49,800 nucleotides of DNA from JBBDWJ01 sp040902925 (GCA_040902925.1 JBBDWJ010000042.1:1-49800); one strand, 5' to 3'. Positions 1 to 9,095 are shown, counted from the first letter of the stretch. Numbers and translations are program-made. Notes: generated by a model not told the origin, from the letters alone.

Positions 1-1252
1 CGACAAACGTCTCGGTCCGCGGATCAAACTCCAAGCGGCGCTGCACGCGGTACGAAGTATTCGCCAAGTGGCACAGCGCGGCGGACAGATGCCCTTCGAG
101 CACGTCACAGGTCAAGTCGCGATGATTGCGGCTCTTGACGGCCGCGAGGAAGTTATCCACGTGCGGCTCGCTGGAGTACTGGCCGTCCTCTTGGTACTTC
201 ATCGACGGACCCGGCTCGTGCGTTTCGCCGAGGTAAGTGTGAAAGCCCGCGGCGTTAACAGTCATGAAACCTTCGCTGCCCAGGAACGTGTTCCCGACGG
301 TGTTGTTGTCCCGGGGAAGGTTCGGCTGCATGTCGGCCTCGCCGCCCGTCAGCAGTCCGCGCACTTCGAAAACGACCTGGCTGTCGTCGTAGTCGAAGAT
401 CGCCTGTTGCGTGTTGGGCGTCTGCTGGTCGTCGTCGGAGATGAAATGCCCGCCGGAAGAGTAGACGAAACGCGGCAGATCGGTCTTTCCCAGCCCCCAG
501 CGCGCGATGTCCATCTCGTGCACGCCTTGGTTGCCGATGTCGCCATTGCCGAAATCCCAATACCAATGCCAGTTGTAATGGAAGCGGTTTTCCTTGAAGG
601 CGCGCTCCTCGGCCGGCCCCAGCCACATCTCGTAGTCGACCCCGGCGGGAATATCGGTCGCCTCATTGCGTCCAATCGCCTTGCGCCGTTTGAAGCACAA
701 TCCGCGGGCCATGTAGACCTCGCCGATGACGCCTTCACGCAACAGCTCAATGGCGCGAATCTTGTGCGCCGTCGTGCGGCTCTGATGTCCGATCTGCACG
801 ATGCGGTTGTACTTGCGCGCCGCCTCGACCATCTTGCGGCCTTCGAAGATGTTGTGGCTCGCCGGCTTCTCGCAGTAAACGTCCTTGCCCGCCTGGCAGG
901 CCCAGATCGTCGCCAGCGCATGCCAGTGGTTCGGCGTCGCAATCGACACCGCGTCAATCGTCTTGTCTTCGAGCATCACCCGCAGGTCTTTGGCCTCTTT
1001 GGGCTTTTCGCTCTGGAACTTCATGGCGTGCTGCACGGCCTGCTCGCCGACGGCTTGATCGATATCGACAACCGTGGCGACGACCGAGCCGGGATGCTTG
1101 CCGAAATACTCGACATGGTTCTTGCCCCGGCCGCGTACGCCAACGCAGGCGACATTGACCCGCTCATTAGCGCCTTTGACGCGCGAGTATTGGGCGGCGG
1201 TGAGGGCTGCCATAGCCCCTCCGGACGATTTCAGGAATCCGCGGCGATCCAT
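1..1252 (-). CDS. Gfo/Idh/MocA-family oxidoreductase, Tat-exported (3' end outside window)
   Basis: NAD(P)-dependent dehydrogenase-fold protein, probably acting on a sugar or related polyol. Reading from ATG 1252, the N-terminus has a twin-arginine export motif (RRGFLK at residues 3-8) followed by a small hydrophobic stretch. A Rossmann glycine motif (GVRGRG, about 38-43) and the family hallmark EKP (128-130, in CEKPASHN) follow. The reading frame stays open to base 2, where the coding sequence ends in PRTETFV, the usual beginning of this family's C-terminal tail, so probably only a few tens of residues lie outside the window. About 417 codons are present. The substrate cannot be read from sequence; many Tat-exported paralogues occur in Acidobacteriota and Planctomycetota (family knowledge). 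It is divergent from the lipid-kinase gene, with 267 bp between. Confidence 0.9.
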   Translation of the reverse strand, partial: MDRRGFLKSSGGAMAALTAAQYSRVKGANERVNVACVGVRGRGKNHVEYFGKHPGSVVATVVDIDQAVGEQAVQHAMKFQSEKPKEAKDLRVMLEDKTIDAVSIATPNHWHALATIWACQAGKDVYCEKPASHNIFEGRKMVEAARKYNRIVQIGHQSRTTAHKIRAIELLREGVIGEVYMARGLCFKRRKAIGRNEATDIPAGVDYEMWLGPAEERAFKENRFHYNWHWYWDFGNGDIGNQGVHEMDIARWGLGKTDLPRFVYSSGGHFISDDDQQTPNTQQAIFDYDDSQVVFEVRGLLTGGEADMQPNLPRDNNTVGNTFLGSEGFMTVNAAGFHTYLGETHEPGPSMKYQEDGQYSSEPHVDNFLAAVKSRNHRDLTCDVLEGHLSAALCHLANTSYRVQRRLEFDPRTETFV

Positions 1253-1519
1253 GTAGAGAGCCTCCGTGGGTTAGATTTTACCCGTTTCAAGATAACACGG
1301 GCGCTCAGCCTAGACGTTGCGTTTCCGTGGCCGGGAACGGCAGGAACGCGAGATTACAGCGCAAAACAGGCGGAATTGTAGCGGAGCAGCCTTCTCCCGT
1401 GTCGACAATATACTGTTTGGTGAGACTAGGCGCCATGAGCAAACGCGGTCTTGTTGCCGAGGCGCCCCGTGTACACCCACGCAGCAACCGGCATTTAGCA
1501 GCAACGTTGAGCAGCATTC

Positions 1520-2467
1520 ATGAATACCAAGCGCACCTGCGTCATCTTCAATCCCAAAGCTGGCACGGCCGCCAAAGTCGACCAGGTCCGCGAAGAGCTG
1601 GCGCGCTTGCCTGGCGTTTCATTGCAGGAAACGCGCGCGCCGGGCGACGGCTCCCGGATCGCCCGCTCGGCGCTCAACGAAGGCTTCCCGCGCATCATCG
1701 TGATGGGCGGGGACGGCACGGTCAATGAAGTACTCAACGGCATCGCCCCGGACTTCAACCAGGTCGAATTGGGAATCGCCCCTTTGGGCACCGGGAACGA
1801 CTTCGCGACACTCGTTCAAATTCCACCTGAACCGGAGGAAGCAATCGAGTGCCTGCTCAGCGGTAAGACGGCGATGATCGATGTGGCTGTGCTCGAAAGC
1901 CCCGGCTTGCGGCGTTATTTCCTCAACGCCTCGGCCGGAGGTTTCAGCACCAAAGTGACCGAGCACCTGAATTCCGAGCGCAAGGAATTCTGGGGAGCGC
2001 TGGCATTCTATATTTCCGCGGCTGAAGCGATTCCCGACCTCGAAACCTATCGGATGAAAGTACTTATCGACGAGTCGGATGCGTTCGAGGTGGAAGCTCT
2101 CAACCTGGTCGTCGCGAACGGCCGTGCCGTCGCCGGCGGCATCCCGATTGCTCCCGTAGCGGAACCCGACGATGGTTTACTCGACCTGCTCATCCTTCCA
2201 ACGATGCCGGTGGCCGAGTTAGCTTCTCTCTTTCAACAGTTCCTCGGAGGAGAGCCGGCAAACGATCAGCTCGTCCGTCAGGCGCGCCAAATCGAAATCT
2301 CTTGCGACCCGGCGATGCGTATCAACGTGGATGGCGAGATGGCAACCGATACGCCGGTCCGATACAGCGTGATGCCGCAAGCGCTGCGCATGCTGGTGAG
2401 TCCGGAGTGGGTGCGCATTCGAGCACAGGCGGCGAAGGCGCTCGCGGCAAAGGTTCGGGCCCTCTGA
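1520..2467 (+). CDS. Diacylglycerol kinase family lipid kinase (YegS/DagK-like)
   Basis: 315-residue soluble lipid kinase of the DAGK catalytic family. It likely phosphorylates diacylglycerol or a related lipid alcohol at the inner face of the cytoplasmic membrane. Visible motifs: NPKAG near residues 11-15, the nucleotide-binding GGDGTVNEVLNG (63-74), and PLGTGNDFA (88-96). The C-terminal half has the expected PDDGLLDLL and NVDGE segments. Length is normal for YegS/YtlR-type enzymes (about 300). ATG 1520 lies just after a weak purine stretch; an in-frame upstream start is not obvious. It is convergent with the DUF4276 gene, with 45 bp between. Bacterial members differ in lipid specificity, so the substrate is open. 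Confidence 0.9.
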   Translation: MNTKRTCVIFNPKAGTAAKVDQVREELARLPGVSLQETRAPGDGSRIARSALNEGFPRIIVMGGDGTVNEVLNGIAPDFNQVELGIAPLGTGNDFATLVQIPPEPEEAIECLLSGKTAMIDVAVLESPGLRRYFLNASAGGFSTKVTEHLNSERKEFWGALAFYISAAEAIPDLETYRMKVLIDESDAFEVEALNLVVANGRAVAGGIPIAPVAEPDDGLLDLLILPTMPVAELASLFQQFLGGEPANDQLVRQARQIEISCDPAMRINVDGEMATDTPVRYSVMPQALRMLVSPEWVRIRAQAAKALAAKVRAL

Positions 2468-2512
2468 GAGAAGCGGGAACTGATGGGTAGGGGACCGACC
2501 TCCATCGCAACC

Positions 2513-3184
2513 CTATCTACGGGGCAGAGACTCCAATCGCTCGATCCATGCGCGAAAGTGCGGACACTCTCTCCGCATTCGATCCACACCGACCGAGCGG
2601 GCCGCTAAGGTTCCGTCAATCACCTTGCGGTACGACGGATAGATCTGGAGCACGCGTTTGGATGGCGCGGTGTTGGGATCATTATTGATCTCCTCTGGTG
2701 TAGCGAAAGCATCCCGTATGCTCTGGAATGCTTGGGCACTAGACGGTTGCCTGATGCCATTGGCGAAAGCGTCCGGATCGCTGAATAGCAGGCCTTCGTA
2801 CTCGTGCATTTGGAGGTATGGCAAGAATCTCAGGTCGGGTCGCAGGCCGGGGATCTGGCCACAAATATCGGCCTTCATAGCTTGTTCAAGGAGAGCTACT
2901 TTCTCTGCACTTGGGAGTTGTGCCGGTGCGGGGGTTCCGGGAAATCCGTGCTCAAGGCCATAGAAGTCCAGCATCGTGGAACAGTACGCTGAGTGGTCTT
3001 GTTTGAGCAGGGCGAGCACGTCCTTCCGTACGCGGGCGTAGTTTGTTCTACCGCCCTTGTGACCGGGTACGCCGAGGATTATCGGCTTGAGGAAGACATC
3101 TCGCTGCCAGAGGCCTTCCGCAAGCACGTTCTTAACAAACGACTCCTCTGTTTCGCCCTCGACCACGACATAGACCTGAGGCAC
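2513..3184 (-). CDS. DUF4276 family protein (TOPRIM-like), partner of upstream AAA ATPase
   Basis: 223-residue protein starting at GTG 3184. That start sits 10 nt after AAGGAG and just past the stop codon of the AAA gene. The open frame extends upstream to 3397, but that part lies inside the AAA coding region and looks like a shadow. Motifs: VEGETEE (8-14) directly after a beta-strand, MLDFYGL (71-77), FPG (81-83) and HEYEGLLF (127-134). These are the conserved blocks of DUF4276. The E...D pattern resembles TOPRIM nuclease/primase folds, as in OLD-family nucleases and AriB of PARIS (inference). Together with the AAA gene it forms a two-gene unit. Likely role: effector of an anti-phage module. 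No activity is demonstrated. Confidence 0.8.
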   Translation of the reverse strand: MPQVYVVVEGETEESFVKNVLAEGLWQRDVFLKPIILGVPGHKGGRTNYARVRKDVLALLKQDHSAYCSTMLDFYGLEHGFPGTPAPAQLPSAEKVALLEQAMKADICGQIPGLRPDLRFLPYLQMHEYEGLLFSDPDAFANGIRQPSSAQAFQSIRDAFATPEEINNDPNTAPSKRVLQIYPSYRKVIDGTLAARSVGVDRMRRECPHFRAWIERLESLPRR

Positions 3185-3206
3185 CAGCAGTCTGCTCCTT
3201 GTCAGT

Positions 3207-4379
3207 TCATTCCTGCGTCCGGGGTGATGTGGTGGTATCGACCAATTCAGGACCTTCCTCCGCACGTGGTCGGCCACCAAGCACATTCTTTTGCCATAAC
3301 TCACCCAGCGAGTACTCCTGCAACCATTCCGATAGGTGGGCTGAATCGAGATGATGGAAAGTTGATTGGCCCTGAACGCGATCCACGACAATGACATCCT
3401 CGGGGCTGAATTGATTCAACAGGGGTACAGACTGCGTCGAGATGATCAATTGCTTGACGGGCAGAGGTTCCTTTGTTTGCCGGAAGAGGTCGCCCAGTAG
3501 CGTCAAAGCGTGAGGATGGAGCCCTAGTTCCGGCTCGTCGAAGAGCATGGTGGGCGGGCTGGACGGCTGAAGCAATGCGGTCGCCAAGCAAACGAAACGC
3601 AGAGTACCGTCAGACAGTTGGTGAGCCTGAAAAGGATAGTTTGAGTCCTTTTGCAGCCACTCCAGTTGAATCAAATCCTCTTTCCCTGGGACGGGACGGA
3701 GCTTGAAATCGTCAAAGAATGGAGCGGCAAGCTGCACAACGTCCCGGATCTTCTGATAGTATTCCGGCCATGTCTGCTGCATGCGAAGGAGGAACGCAGC
3801 CAAGTTCTCGCCGCTTGGTCGAAGGACCTCATTGTCGTTGATCGGCCCCTGCCTGCGAACCCCAGCCGTGGCGCTCGTGTCGTGAAAGTGATAGAGCACC
3901 CAGCTTGAAACTGCACCAAACACATAGTGCGCGACTCCGTACCTCGCACCACGGACCCCCGGCTCGTCCTTGTGATTCTTCAGCTTGGCTTCGGTGTGTC
4001 CCGAGCCCAGTGATTCCCGATCGATCTTATAGTCCCCATAAAACACAGGCCTTTCCTCGGCGAACACCAACCGGTTGTCCGTTGTGGGAACCAGAACGAA
4101 CTCATAGCCGTTGTGTCCGAAGTGTAGCTTCGCAGCGATTTGCTGAGTAACCTGGGGACCCAGGTGCAAGCACGCATCCGCGCCTCCCTCTCTTTGGGCA
4201 ATCGCCACTTGCAGTTTCTGATCGATCAAGTCGCGCAGCAGTCGGAAGAAACCAACGAAGTTACTCTTCCCCGCTCCATTGGCGCCAATCAGCACGTTCA
4301 GAGTTCCAAGTTCAAAATCCTCCAATTTGCGGATCGACTTAAATCCCTCGATCGTCAGTTTCTTGATTGTGTCGCTCAT
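3207..4379 (-). CDS. AAA family ATPase (AAA_21/SMC-like, COG4637-type)
   Basis: 390-residue ABC/SMC-type ATPase with a split head. It has Walker A GANGAGKSN (32-40), a signature-like LSDGTLR (255-261), Walker B with D-loop LFDEPELGLHP (about 279-289), and an H-loop-like IISTQS near 312-317. The middle about 200 residues contain no recognised domain. ATG 4379 (MSDTIKK) is preferred over the upstream ATG at 4412, because homology to the family begins with the strand before Walker A. It is followed after 22 bp by the DUF4276 gene. The stretch 2.5-4.4 kb reads visibly less GC-rich than flanking rarA, consistent with acquisition by transfer. Family knowledge: such ATPases act as sensors or regulators in OLD/PARIS-like defence systems; the role here is inferred. 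Confidence 0.85.
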   Translation of the reverse strand: MSDTIKKLTIEGFKSIRKLEDFELGTLNVLIGANGAGKSNFVGFFRLLRDLIDQKLQVAIAQREGGADACLHLGPQVTQQIAAKLHFGHNGYEFVLVPTTDNRLVFAEERPVFYGDYKIDRESLGSGHTEAKLKNHKDEPGVRGARYGVAHYVFGAVSSWVLYHFHDTSATAGVRRQGPINDNEVLRPSGENLAAFLLRMQQTWPEYYQKIRDVVQLAAPFFDDFKLRPVPGKEDLIQLEWLQKDSNYPFQAHQLSDGTLRFVCLATALLQPSSPPTMLFDEPELGLHPHALTLLGDLFRQTKEPLPVKQLIISTQSVPLLNQFSPEDVIVVDRVQGQSTFHHLDSAHLSEWLQEYSLGELWQKNVLGGRPRAEEGPELVDTTTSPRTQE

Positions 4380-4435
4380 AGATCTGGGCTGGGTCGCCAG
4401 CCGACAATGCATTCCTGGTCACAGGATACAATCAA

Positions 4436-5764
4436 TTACTCAGCGTCCGCGTTGCCCTTCTTCTTCTCCTGCAACTCCGTCAAGCGCTCCGCGATGCGCT
4501 TTTCAATGCCGCGGCCGGTCGGAAAGTAATAGCGGCGGCCGCGCAGCGATTCCGGCAGGCATTCCATATCGGTGACGGCATCTTCGAACTGGTGCGCGTG
4601 CTGATAGCCTTCCCCGTAACCCCAGGCTTTCATGTGGCGGGTGGGCGCATTGCGGATGTGCAGCGGCACCGGCTCGGCGATGGTTTTCTGTACGTCGTCG
4701 CGCACCGTGCCCATGGCTTTGTACACCGCATCGGACTTCGGCGCCATCGCCAGGTAGACCGCCGCCTGGCCGAGCGCCAGGTCCCCCTCCGGCTCACCGA
4801 GAAAGCGAAACGCTTCGACGGCCGCGACAGCTTGCTCGACCGCTCGCGGGTCGGCGAGCCCAATGTCCTCGATCGCCATGCGCACCAGACGGCGGCCGAT
4901 GTAGAGACGGTCCTCGCCGGATTCCAGCATGCGGCCAAGCCAGTAGAGCGCCGCGTCGGGGTCGCTCGAACGCACCGACTTGTGCAGCGCGGAGACCAGG
5001 TTGAAGTGCTCCTCGCCGGCCTTATCGTAGATCAGGATCTTGCGCTGCAACACGTCTTCGAGCAGCGCTTCGGTGATCGGCGAGCCGCCGGCGGCGGCCA
5101 CGGCGGTTTCGAGCGTCTGTAGTGCGTTGCGCGCGTCGCCGTTCGAGAACAGCGCGATCCGCTCGAGCACGTCGTCATCGGCGGCGACCTGTTCGTTTCC
5201 CAGGCCGCGCTCCTTGTCCTCGATCGCGCGGCGCAAGATCGACATGACCTCTTCGAGAGTCAGCGAGCGGAGAATATACACCTTCGAGCGCGACAGCAGC
5301 GCCGAAATCACTTCGAAGGAGGGGTTCTCGGTCGTCGCACCGATCAGGATGATGCCGCCGCTTTCAACATAGGGCAAAAAAGCATCCTGCTGGGCTTTGT
5401 TGAAGCGGTGGATCTCGTCGATGAAGACAATCGTGCGGCGGCCACGGCGTTGCAGCCGTTCGGCATCGGCCATTACCGCCTTCACTTCCTTGATTCCAGT
5501 GAGCACGGCGCTGAAAGCAACGAACTCGCATTGCGTGCGCTTGGCGATAACGCGCGCCAAGGTGGTCTTGCCAACGCCGGGCGGCCCCCACAGAATCATC
5601 GAGGTGAGATGGTCGTGCTCGATCAGCACGCGCAGCGGCTTGCCGGGCCCCAGCAGATGCTCCTGCCCGACATAGTCTTCCAGGGTCTGCGGGCGCATGC
5701 GGTCGGCGAGCGGATGGCTGCGGTCCAATTGCGGCTCGGGATGGATCGACTCGAACAGGCTCAT
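4436..5764 (-). CDS. rarA: Replication-associated recombination protein A (RarA/MgsA)
   Basis: 442-residue AAA+ ATPase of the clamp-loader-like RarA/MgsA/WRNIP1 family, acting at stalled replication forks. Motifs: DRMRPQTLEDYVGQEHLLG near the N-terminus, Walker A GPPGVGKTT (60-68), Walker B IDEIHRFNK (115-123), and sensor 1 GATTENPSF (142-150). The C-terminal half carries the RarA tetramerisation segment, including ALYWLGRMLESGEDRLYIGRRL. Full length. Its ATG overlaps the stop of the upstream RNA methyltransferase gene (ATGA, 5761-5764), so translation is probably coupled. The AAA/DUF4276 cassette follows 56 bp downstream on the same strand. Confidence 0.96.
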   Translation of the reverse strand: MSLFESIHPEPQLDRSHPLADRMRPQTLEDYVGQEHLLGPGKPLRVLIEHDHLTSMILWGPPGVGKTTLARVIAKRTQCEFVAFSAVLTGIKEVKAVMADAERLQRRGRRTIVFIDEIHRFNKAQQDAFLPYVESGGIILIGATTENPSFEVISALLSRSKVYILRSLTLEEVMSILRRAIEDKERGLGNEQVAADDDVLERIALFSNGDARNALQTLETAVAAAGGSPITEALLEDVLQRKILIYDKAGEEHFNLVSALHKSVRSSDPDAALYWLGRMLESGEDRLYIGRRLVRMAIEDIGLADPRAVEQAVAAVEAFRFLGEPEGDLALGQAAVYLAMAPKSDAVYKAMGTVRDDVQKTIAEPVPLHIRNAPTRHMKAWGYGEGYQHAHQFEDAVTDMECLPESLRGRRYYFPTGRGIEKRIAERLTELQEKKKGNADAE

Positions 5765-6648
5765 CTCCGGCCCTTTCCCCGCCCGTCGCGGGCCGCTCGA
5801 GTCACGCCACCCGCTACGGGTTTCGCGCCAACGGTTAGATCCGAGCCGGCCCGCTGGCGCGACGCTTCGTAGAGCAGCACCGCGGCGGCGACCGCGGCGT
5901 TGAGCGATTCGACCTCGCGAGTTGGAATCCGCACGCTCTTCGCTTCCTCCCGCAGGGGCAAGCTAACGCCGTGCGCCTCCGAGCCAATAACGAGCGCCGT
6001 CGGGACCACCCAATCCAATCGATCTGGGGGGACGCCACTTTCCGAAGAAGCCGCGATAACCTGTAGGTTTCGGTGGCGCAGTTCTTTGCGCGCCAGATCT
6101 CGCCCAACGCCCGCTACATAAGGCAACCGGAACAGCGAACCCGCCGAGGCTCTGAGGGTCTTCGGGTTAAACGGGCTCGCGGTATCACGCACGAAAACAA
6201 CTCCGGTCGCGCCGAACGCCTCGGCCGCGCGCGCGATCGCCCCAGCGTTGCCGGGATCCTGGACGCCGTCGAGGATCACGACCAAGGGCTGGGGGCGAAA
6301 CAAGTCATCGAGCGTCCAACTCGGCGGGCGGACCAGCGCGAGCACTCCCTGCGGAGTTTCCGAAGGCGCGATCCGATCAAACAGCGCGTTCTCGACGAAT
6401 CGCACCGGCGTCCTGCGGTCATGGGAGACAAGGATTTTTTGCACCCGGCTGCGAGCGTCTTCCGAGGCCAGCACCAGCTCGCATTCCCGGCCGCTGCGCA
6501 AGGCCTCGTCCAAAAGGTGGAACGAGTCCACGACAACGCAGCCGTCGCTGGTCGCAACGCCTTGACGCACGGCGCGGCGAACTTCCTTGAGCAAAGGGTT
6601 TGCGGCGCTGGAGATTACCTGACTGGAAGCAGCCACGACCGCCTTCAT
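5761..6648 (-). CDS. TrmH/SpoU-family RNA 2'-O-methyltransferase
   Basis: 295-residue SPOUT methyltransferase, likely modifying a ribose in 23S rRNA or tRNA with S-adenosylmethionine. It has an N-terminal substrate-binding domain (residues 1-110, with SSAANPLLKEVRR near the start). The three SpoU motifs follow: 1 LDGVQDPGNAGAI (126-138), 2 IGSEAHGVS (221-229), and 3 from RIPTREVESLN (240-250) on into the trefoil knot. A basic tail of about 30 residues follows. The gene overlaps rarA by 4 bp. It starts only 17 bp from the divergent Sua5/YrdC gene, so promoters must lie inside the coding regions or share that gap. The exact target nucleotide (RlmB, TsnR or other type) cannot be assigned. Confidence 0.93.
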   Translation of the reverse strand: MKAVVAASSQVISSAANPLLKEVRRAVRQGVATSDGCVVVDSFHLLDEALRSGRECELVLASEDARSRVQKILVSHDRRTPVRFVENALFDRIAPSETPQGVLALVRPPSWTLDDLFRPQPLVVILDGVQDPGNAGAIARAAEAFGATGVVFVRDTASPFNPKTLRASAGSLFRLPYVAGVGRDLARKELRHRNLQVIAASSESGVPPDRLDWVVPTALVIGSEAHGVSLPLREEAKSVRIPTREVESLNAAVAAAVLLYEASRQRAGSDLTVGAKPVAGGVTRAARDGRGKGRR

Positions 6649-6665
6649 CGTAATAAAATCCCTGA

Positions 6666-7313
6666 GTGGCCGCCAGATATCGCAACAACCCGGTGGTGGT
6701 GATCGACCCCTGGCGGCCGCAGTGGCCGCTCGTTCGCGGGGCAGCGGCGTTGATTCGGCAGGGGGGAGTTTTGGCGATTCCCACCGACACCCTCTACGGG
6801 TTGGCGGGCAATCCGTTCCTGCCGGGCGTCGCCGAGCGCATCTTTCGCATCAAGCGGCGGCCGGAGAACCAGCCGCTGCTGTTGCTGATCGATTCGATGG
6901 ACCGGCTGGAATGTTTGGTGGATACCCCGCCGCGCGCGTTCCGCAGGATCGCGGCCGCTTTCTGGCCCGGGCCGCTGACGATAATCCTGCGCGCAAAGGC
7001 CGCCGTTCCCGATGCCGTTACAGCAGGCACCGGCACGGTCGCCGTGCGCTGGCCGGCTGCCGCGCTGCCGCGCGCGCTGATTCGCGCCGCCGGCTCGCCG
7101 CTAACCGCCACAAGCGCTAACGTGTCGGGCCGCCGAGCCGCACAGACGGCCGCCGAAGTACAACATCAGCTCGGTGGCGCTGTGGATGGGATCGTGGACG
7201 GCGGGCGCGCTCCGCGAACCCGTCCCTCGACAATCATCGACCTCACAAAGGAGTATCGTATGGTGCGGGAAGGCGCCGTGCCGGCTTCCCTCTTGCGCCC
7301 TTTTCTGCCATGA
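6666..7313 (+). CDS. tsaC: L-threonylcarbamoyladenylate synthase (Sua5/YciO/YrdC family)
   Basis: 215-residue YrdC-domain protein making threonylcarbamoyl-AMP for the t6A37 tRNA modification. Motifs: IPTDTLYGLA (38-47), the lysine of KRRPENQPL (63-71), WPGPLTIIL (100-108), and TSANVSG (149-155). No C-terminal Sua5 domain is present, so it is the short TsaC type. Start is GTG 6666. The stop overlaps the ATG of the next gene (ATGA, 7310-7313). A YciO paralogue with undefined function is possible; motif content fits TsaC. Confidence 0.9.
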   Translation: MAARYRNNPVVVIDPWRPQWPLVRGAAALIRQGGVLAIPTDTLYGLAGNPFLPGVAERIFRIKRRPENQPLLLLIDSMDRLECLVDTPPRAFRRIAAAFWPGPLTIILRAKAAVPDAVTAGTGTVAVRWPAAALPRALIRAAGSPLTATSANVSGRRAAQTAAEVQHQLGGAVDGIVDGGRAPRTRPSTIIDLTKEYRMVREGAVPASLLRPFLP

Positions 7314-7933
7314 CGATCGCGGCAAAGCTCGACCGTTCCCTGCCCGCCTGGCGCCGCATCGCCGCCGGCGTGGCAGCGCTCGCGGTTCTGTTGGTCGTCT
7401 GGTTCGTGTCCGTCTATTTTGACGTCTGGCGTTACGCTTATCTCGACGAAGCACAGCCCGCCGATGTGATTGTGGTGCTTGGGGCCGCCGAATACTATGG
7501 GCGGCCGTCGCCGATCCTGAAGGCCCGCCTGGATCACGCGCTCGAGCTTTACCGCCGCAACCTCTCACAGCGCATCATCACCACCGGCGGCCATGGCGAA
7601 GGCTCGGAGTTCAGCGAGGGCGAGGTAAGCCGCGAATATCTTTCCCAGAACGGCGTGCCCGCCGAGTTCATCAGCGTCGAAATGCATGGCCGCTCCACCA
7701 TGGAGAGCAGCGCGGCGGTCATCGAGATCATGGACCGCATGAAGCTGCAAAGCTGCATCGTGGTCAGCGACGGCTATCACATCTACCGCATCAAGCGAAT
7801 GCTCGAGGACTATGGTTTCGAGGTCTACGGTTCTCCCCGCGAGCCAGGCATGGACAGTCGTTGGACGCGAGCCTGGTACTACGCGCGAGAAGCGGCGATC
7901 TACTTGCTTTGGCGGGTGGGGGTCAAGATCTAG
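7310..7933 (+). CDS. YdcF/SanA-like DUF218 membrane-anchored protein
   Basis: 207-residue protein with one N-terminal transmembrane segment (about residues 19-38) and a DUF218 domain. The domain opens with DVIVVLGAA, followed by LDHALELYRR, IITTGGHGEGSEFSEGEVSREYL, an SVEMHGRST block and VVSDGYHIYRIKRML. These are the conserved blocks of the YdcF/SanA/ElyC family, whose members act in envelope biogenesis. Translation is coupled to the upstream tsaC-like gene by a 4-bp overlap. The biochemical activity of the family is not settled, and none can be inferred here. Confidence 0.88.
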   Translation: MTIAAKLDRSLPAWRRIAAGVAALAVLLVVWFVSVYFDVWRYAYLDEAQPADVIVVLGAAEYYGRPSPILKARLDHALELYRRNLSQRIITTGGHGEGSEFSEGEVSREYLSQNGVPAEFISVEMHGRSTMESSAAVIEIMDRMKLQSCIVVSDGYHIYRIKRMLEDYGFEVYGSPREPGMDSRWTRAWYYAREAAIYLLWRVGVKI

Positions 7934-7978
7934 GCGCCAGCCGCGCCAGCGAACGCCGGGAGCGTGTCACCCGAGCTG

Positions 7979-8977
7979 TTAGAAGCCCGCGCCGTTCACT
8001 AACACTGCCTTTCCAAGCACCCGCCGCCGCGCCAGGTCCTCGAGCGCCTGCCGCGCGTCCGCGAGGGAGTACTCGCGCGAGACGACCGGCCGAACCTTCC
8101 CCGTGTTGTACAGCTCAAAGATCGCTGCTTGCGTCTGGGCGAGATAGCCAGGCTGCTCCTCGGCCCGCCGGCCCCACAGTATGCCGACGATGGAAATGTT
8201 CTTGAGCAGGATGCGATTCGCCGCCACGGTTGGAATGCGGCCGCTCGCGAAACCGATGATCAGCAGTCGGCCTTCGGGAGCAATGCACTTTGTCGAAAGA
8301 TCGAACACGTCGCCCCCGACCGGGTCAAAGACGACGTGGGCGCCGCCCGCCGTAATCTCCTTGACCTTCTCGACCCAGTCTTCGCTCGAATATCCGACGA
8401 CATGGTCCGCGCCGAGCTGGCGGCAGAATTCCAGTTTCTCGGAGCTGCCCGCGGTGGCGATGACGTTCGCTCCCATCGCCTTGCCGAGCTGAATGGCCGA
8501 CATGCCGACACCGCTAGCGCCGGCGTGTACCAGCAGCCATTCGCCCCACTCAAGCCGCGCTCGATGCCTAAGGGCGTAGTAGGAAGTCTGATAGACAATC
8601 GGCAGCGCCGCCGCTTCGGGAAAGCTCATGGCGGCCGGGATGCGAAACGTCTTGCGAGCCGGAGCGAGCGAATATTCGGCGTATCCACCGGTCATCGACA
8701 GCGCCAAGACGCGGTCGCCTACGCTAAGCCCCGTGACGTTCAGCTCGGCGACGCCCGGACCCACCGCCTCGATGACACCCGCGATCTCGGCGCCAGGCGT
8801 AAACGGGAATGCAGGCTTCCATTGATACTTGCCCTGGATTTGGAGGATGTCGAAGAAATTGACACCGGCAGCGCGGTTGCGGATAAGCACCTGGCCTTCG
8901 CCAGGGCCGGGTGTGGGAACTTCGGCGAAGGTGATCTCGCTCGGTGCGCAGAATTGGTTGACTTGCCAGGCTTTCAT
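7979..8977 (-). CDS. Zinc-free quinone oxidoreductase / NADPH:quinone reductase (MDR superfamily)
   Basis: 332-residue medium-chain reductase. The N-terminal GroES-like domain includes GPGEGQVLIRNRAAGVNFFD and PFTPGAEIAGVIEAVG. The Rossmann domain has the AxxGxxG-type HAGASGVGMSAIQLGK, then NVIATAGSSEKLEF and GADHVV. The cysteine clusters of zinc alcohol dehydrogenases are absent, as expected for QOR-type enzymes. It probably reduces quinones or enones with NADPH in the cytoplasm. It is separated from the upstream dehydratase gene by a 289-bp repeat-bearing gap, so an operon with it is unlikely. Confidence 0.92.
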   Translation of the reverse strand: MKAWQVNQFCAPSEITFAEVPTPGPGEGQVLIRNRAAGVNFFDILQIQGKYQWKPAFPFTPGAEIAGVIEAVGPGVAELNVTGLSVGDRVLALSMTGGYAEYSLAPARKTFRIPAAMSFPEAAALPIVYQTSYYALRHRARLEWGEWLLVHAGASGVGMSAIQLGKAMGANVIATAGSSEKLEFCRQLGADHVVGYSSEDWVEKVKEITAGGAHVVFDPVGGDVFDLSTKCIAPEGRLLIIGFASGRIPTVAANRILLKNISIVGILWGRRAEEQPGYLAQTQAAIFELYNTGKVRPVVSREYSLADARQALEDLARRRVLGKAVLVNGAGF

Positions 8978-9095
8978 GGGGAATCGATGGGCTGTTCACC
9001 AGGAGAAGGTCACCAGCAGCAGCAGAGTACGGCGGCAGCGATGCTTTGATCGTGAGTGGCTGCATCCAAGCGCTAGCTCGCCGCCTCGGCGACGA

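Noticed and set aside
68..1381. 437-codon plus-strand frame at the left edge
   Set aside because: The minus strand encodes a Gfo/Idh/MocA protein with EKP motif; the plus frame is its shadow.
3185..3397. 71-residue N-terminal extension of the DUF4276 gene
   Set aside because: Lies inside the AAA coding region; a GTG with AAGGAG at 3184 matches where family similarity begins.
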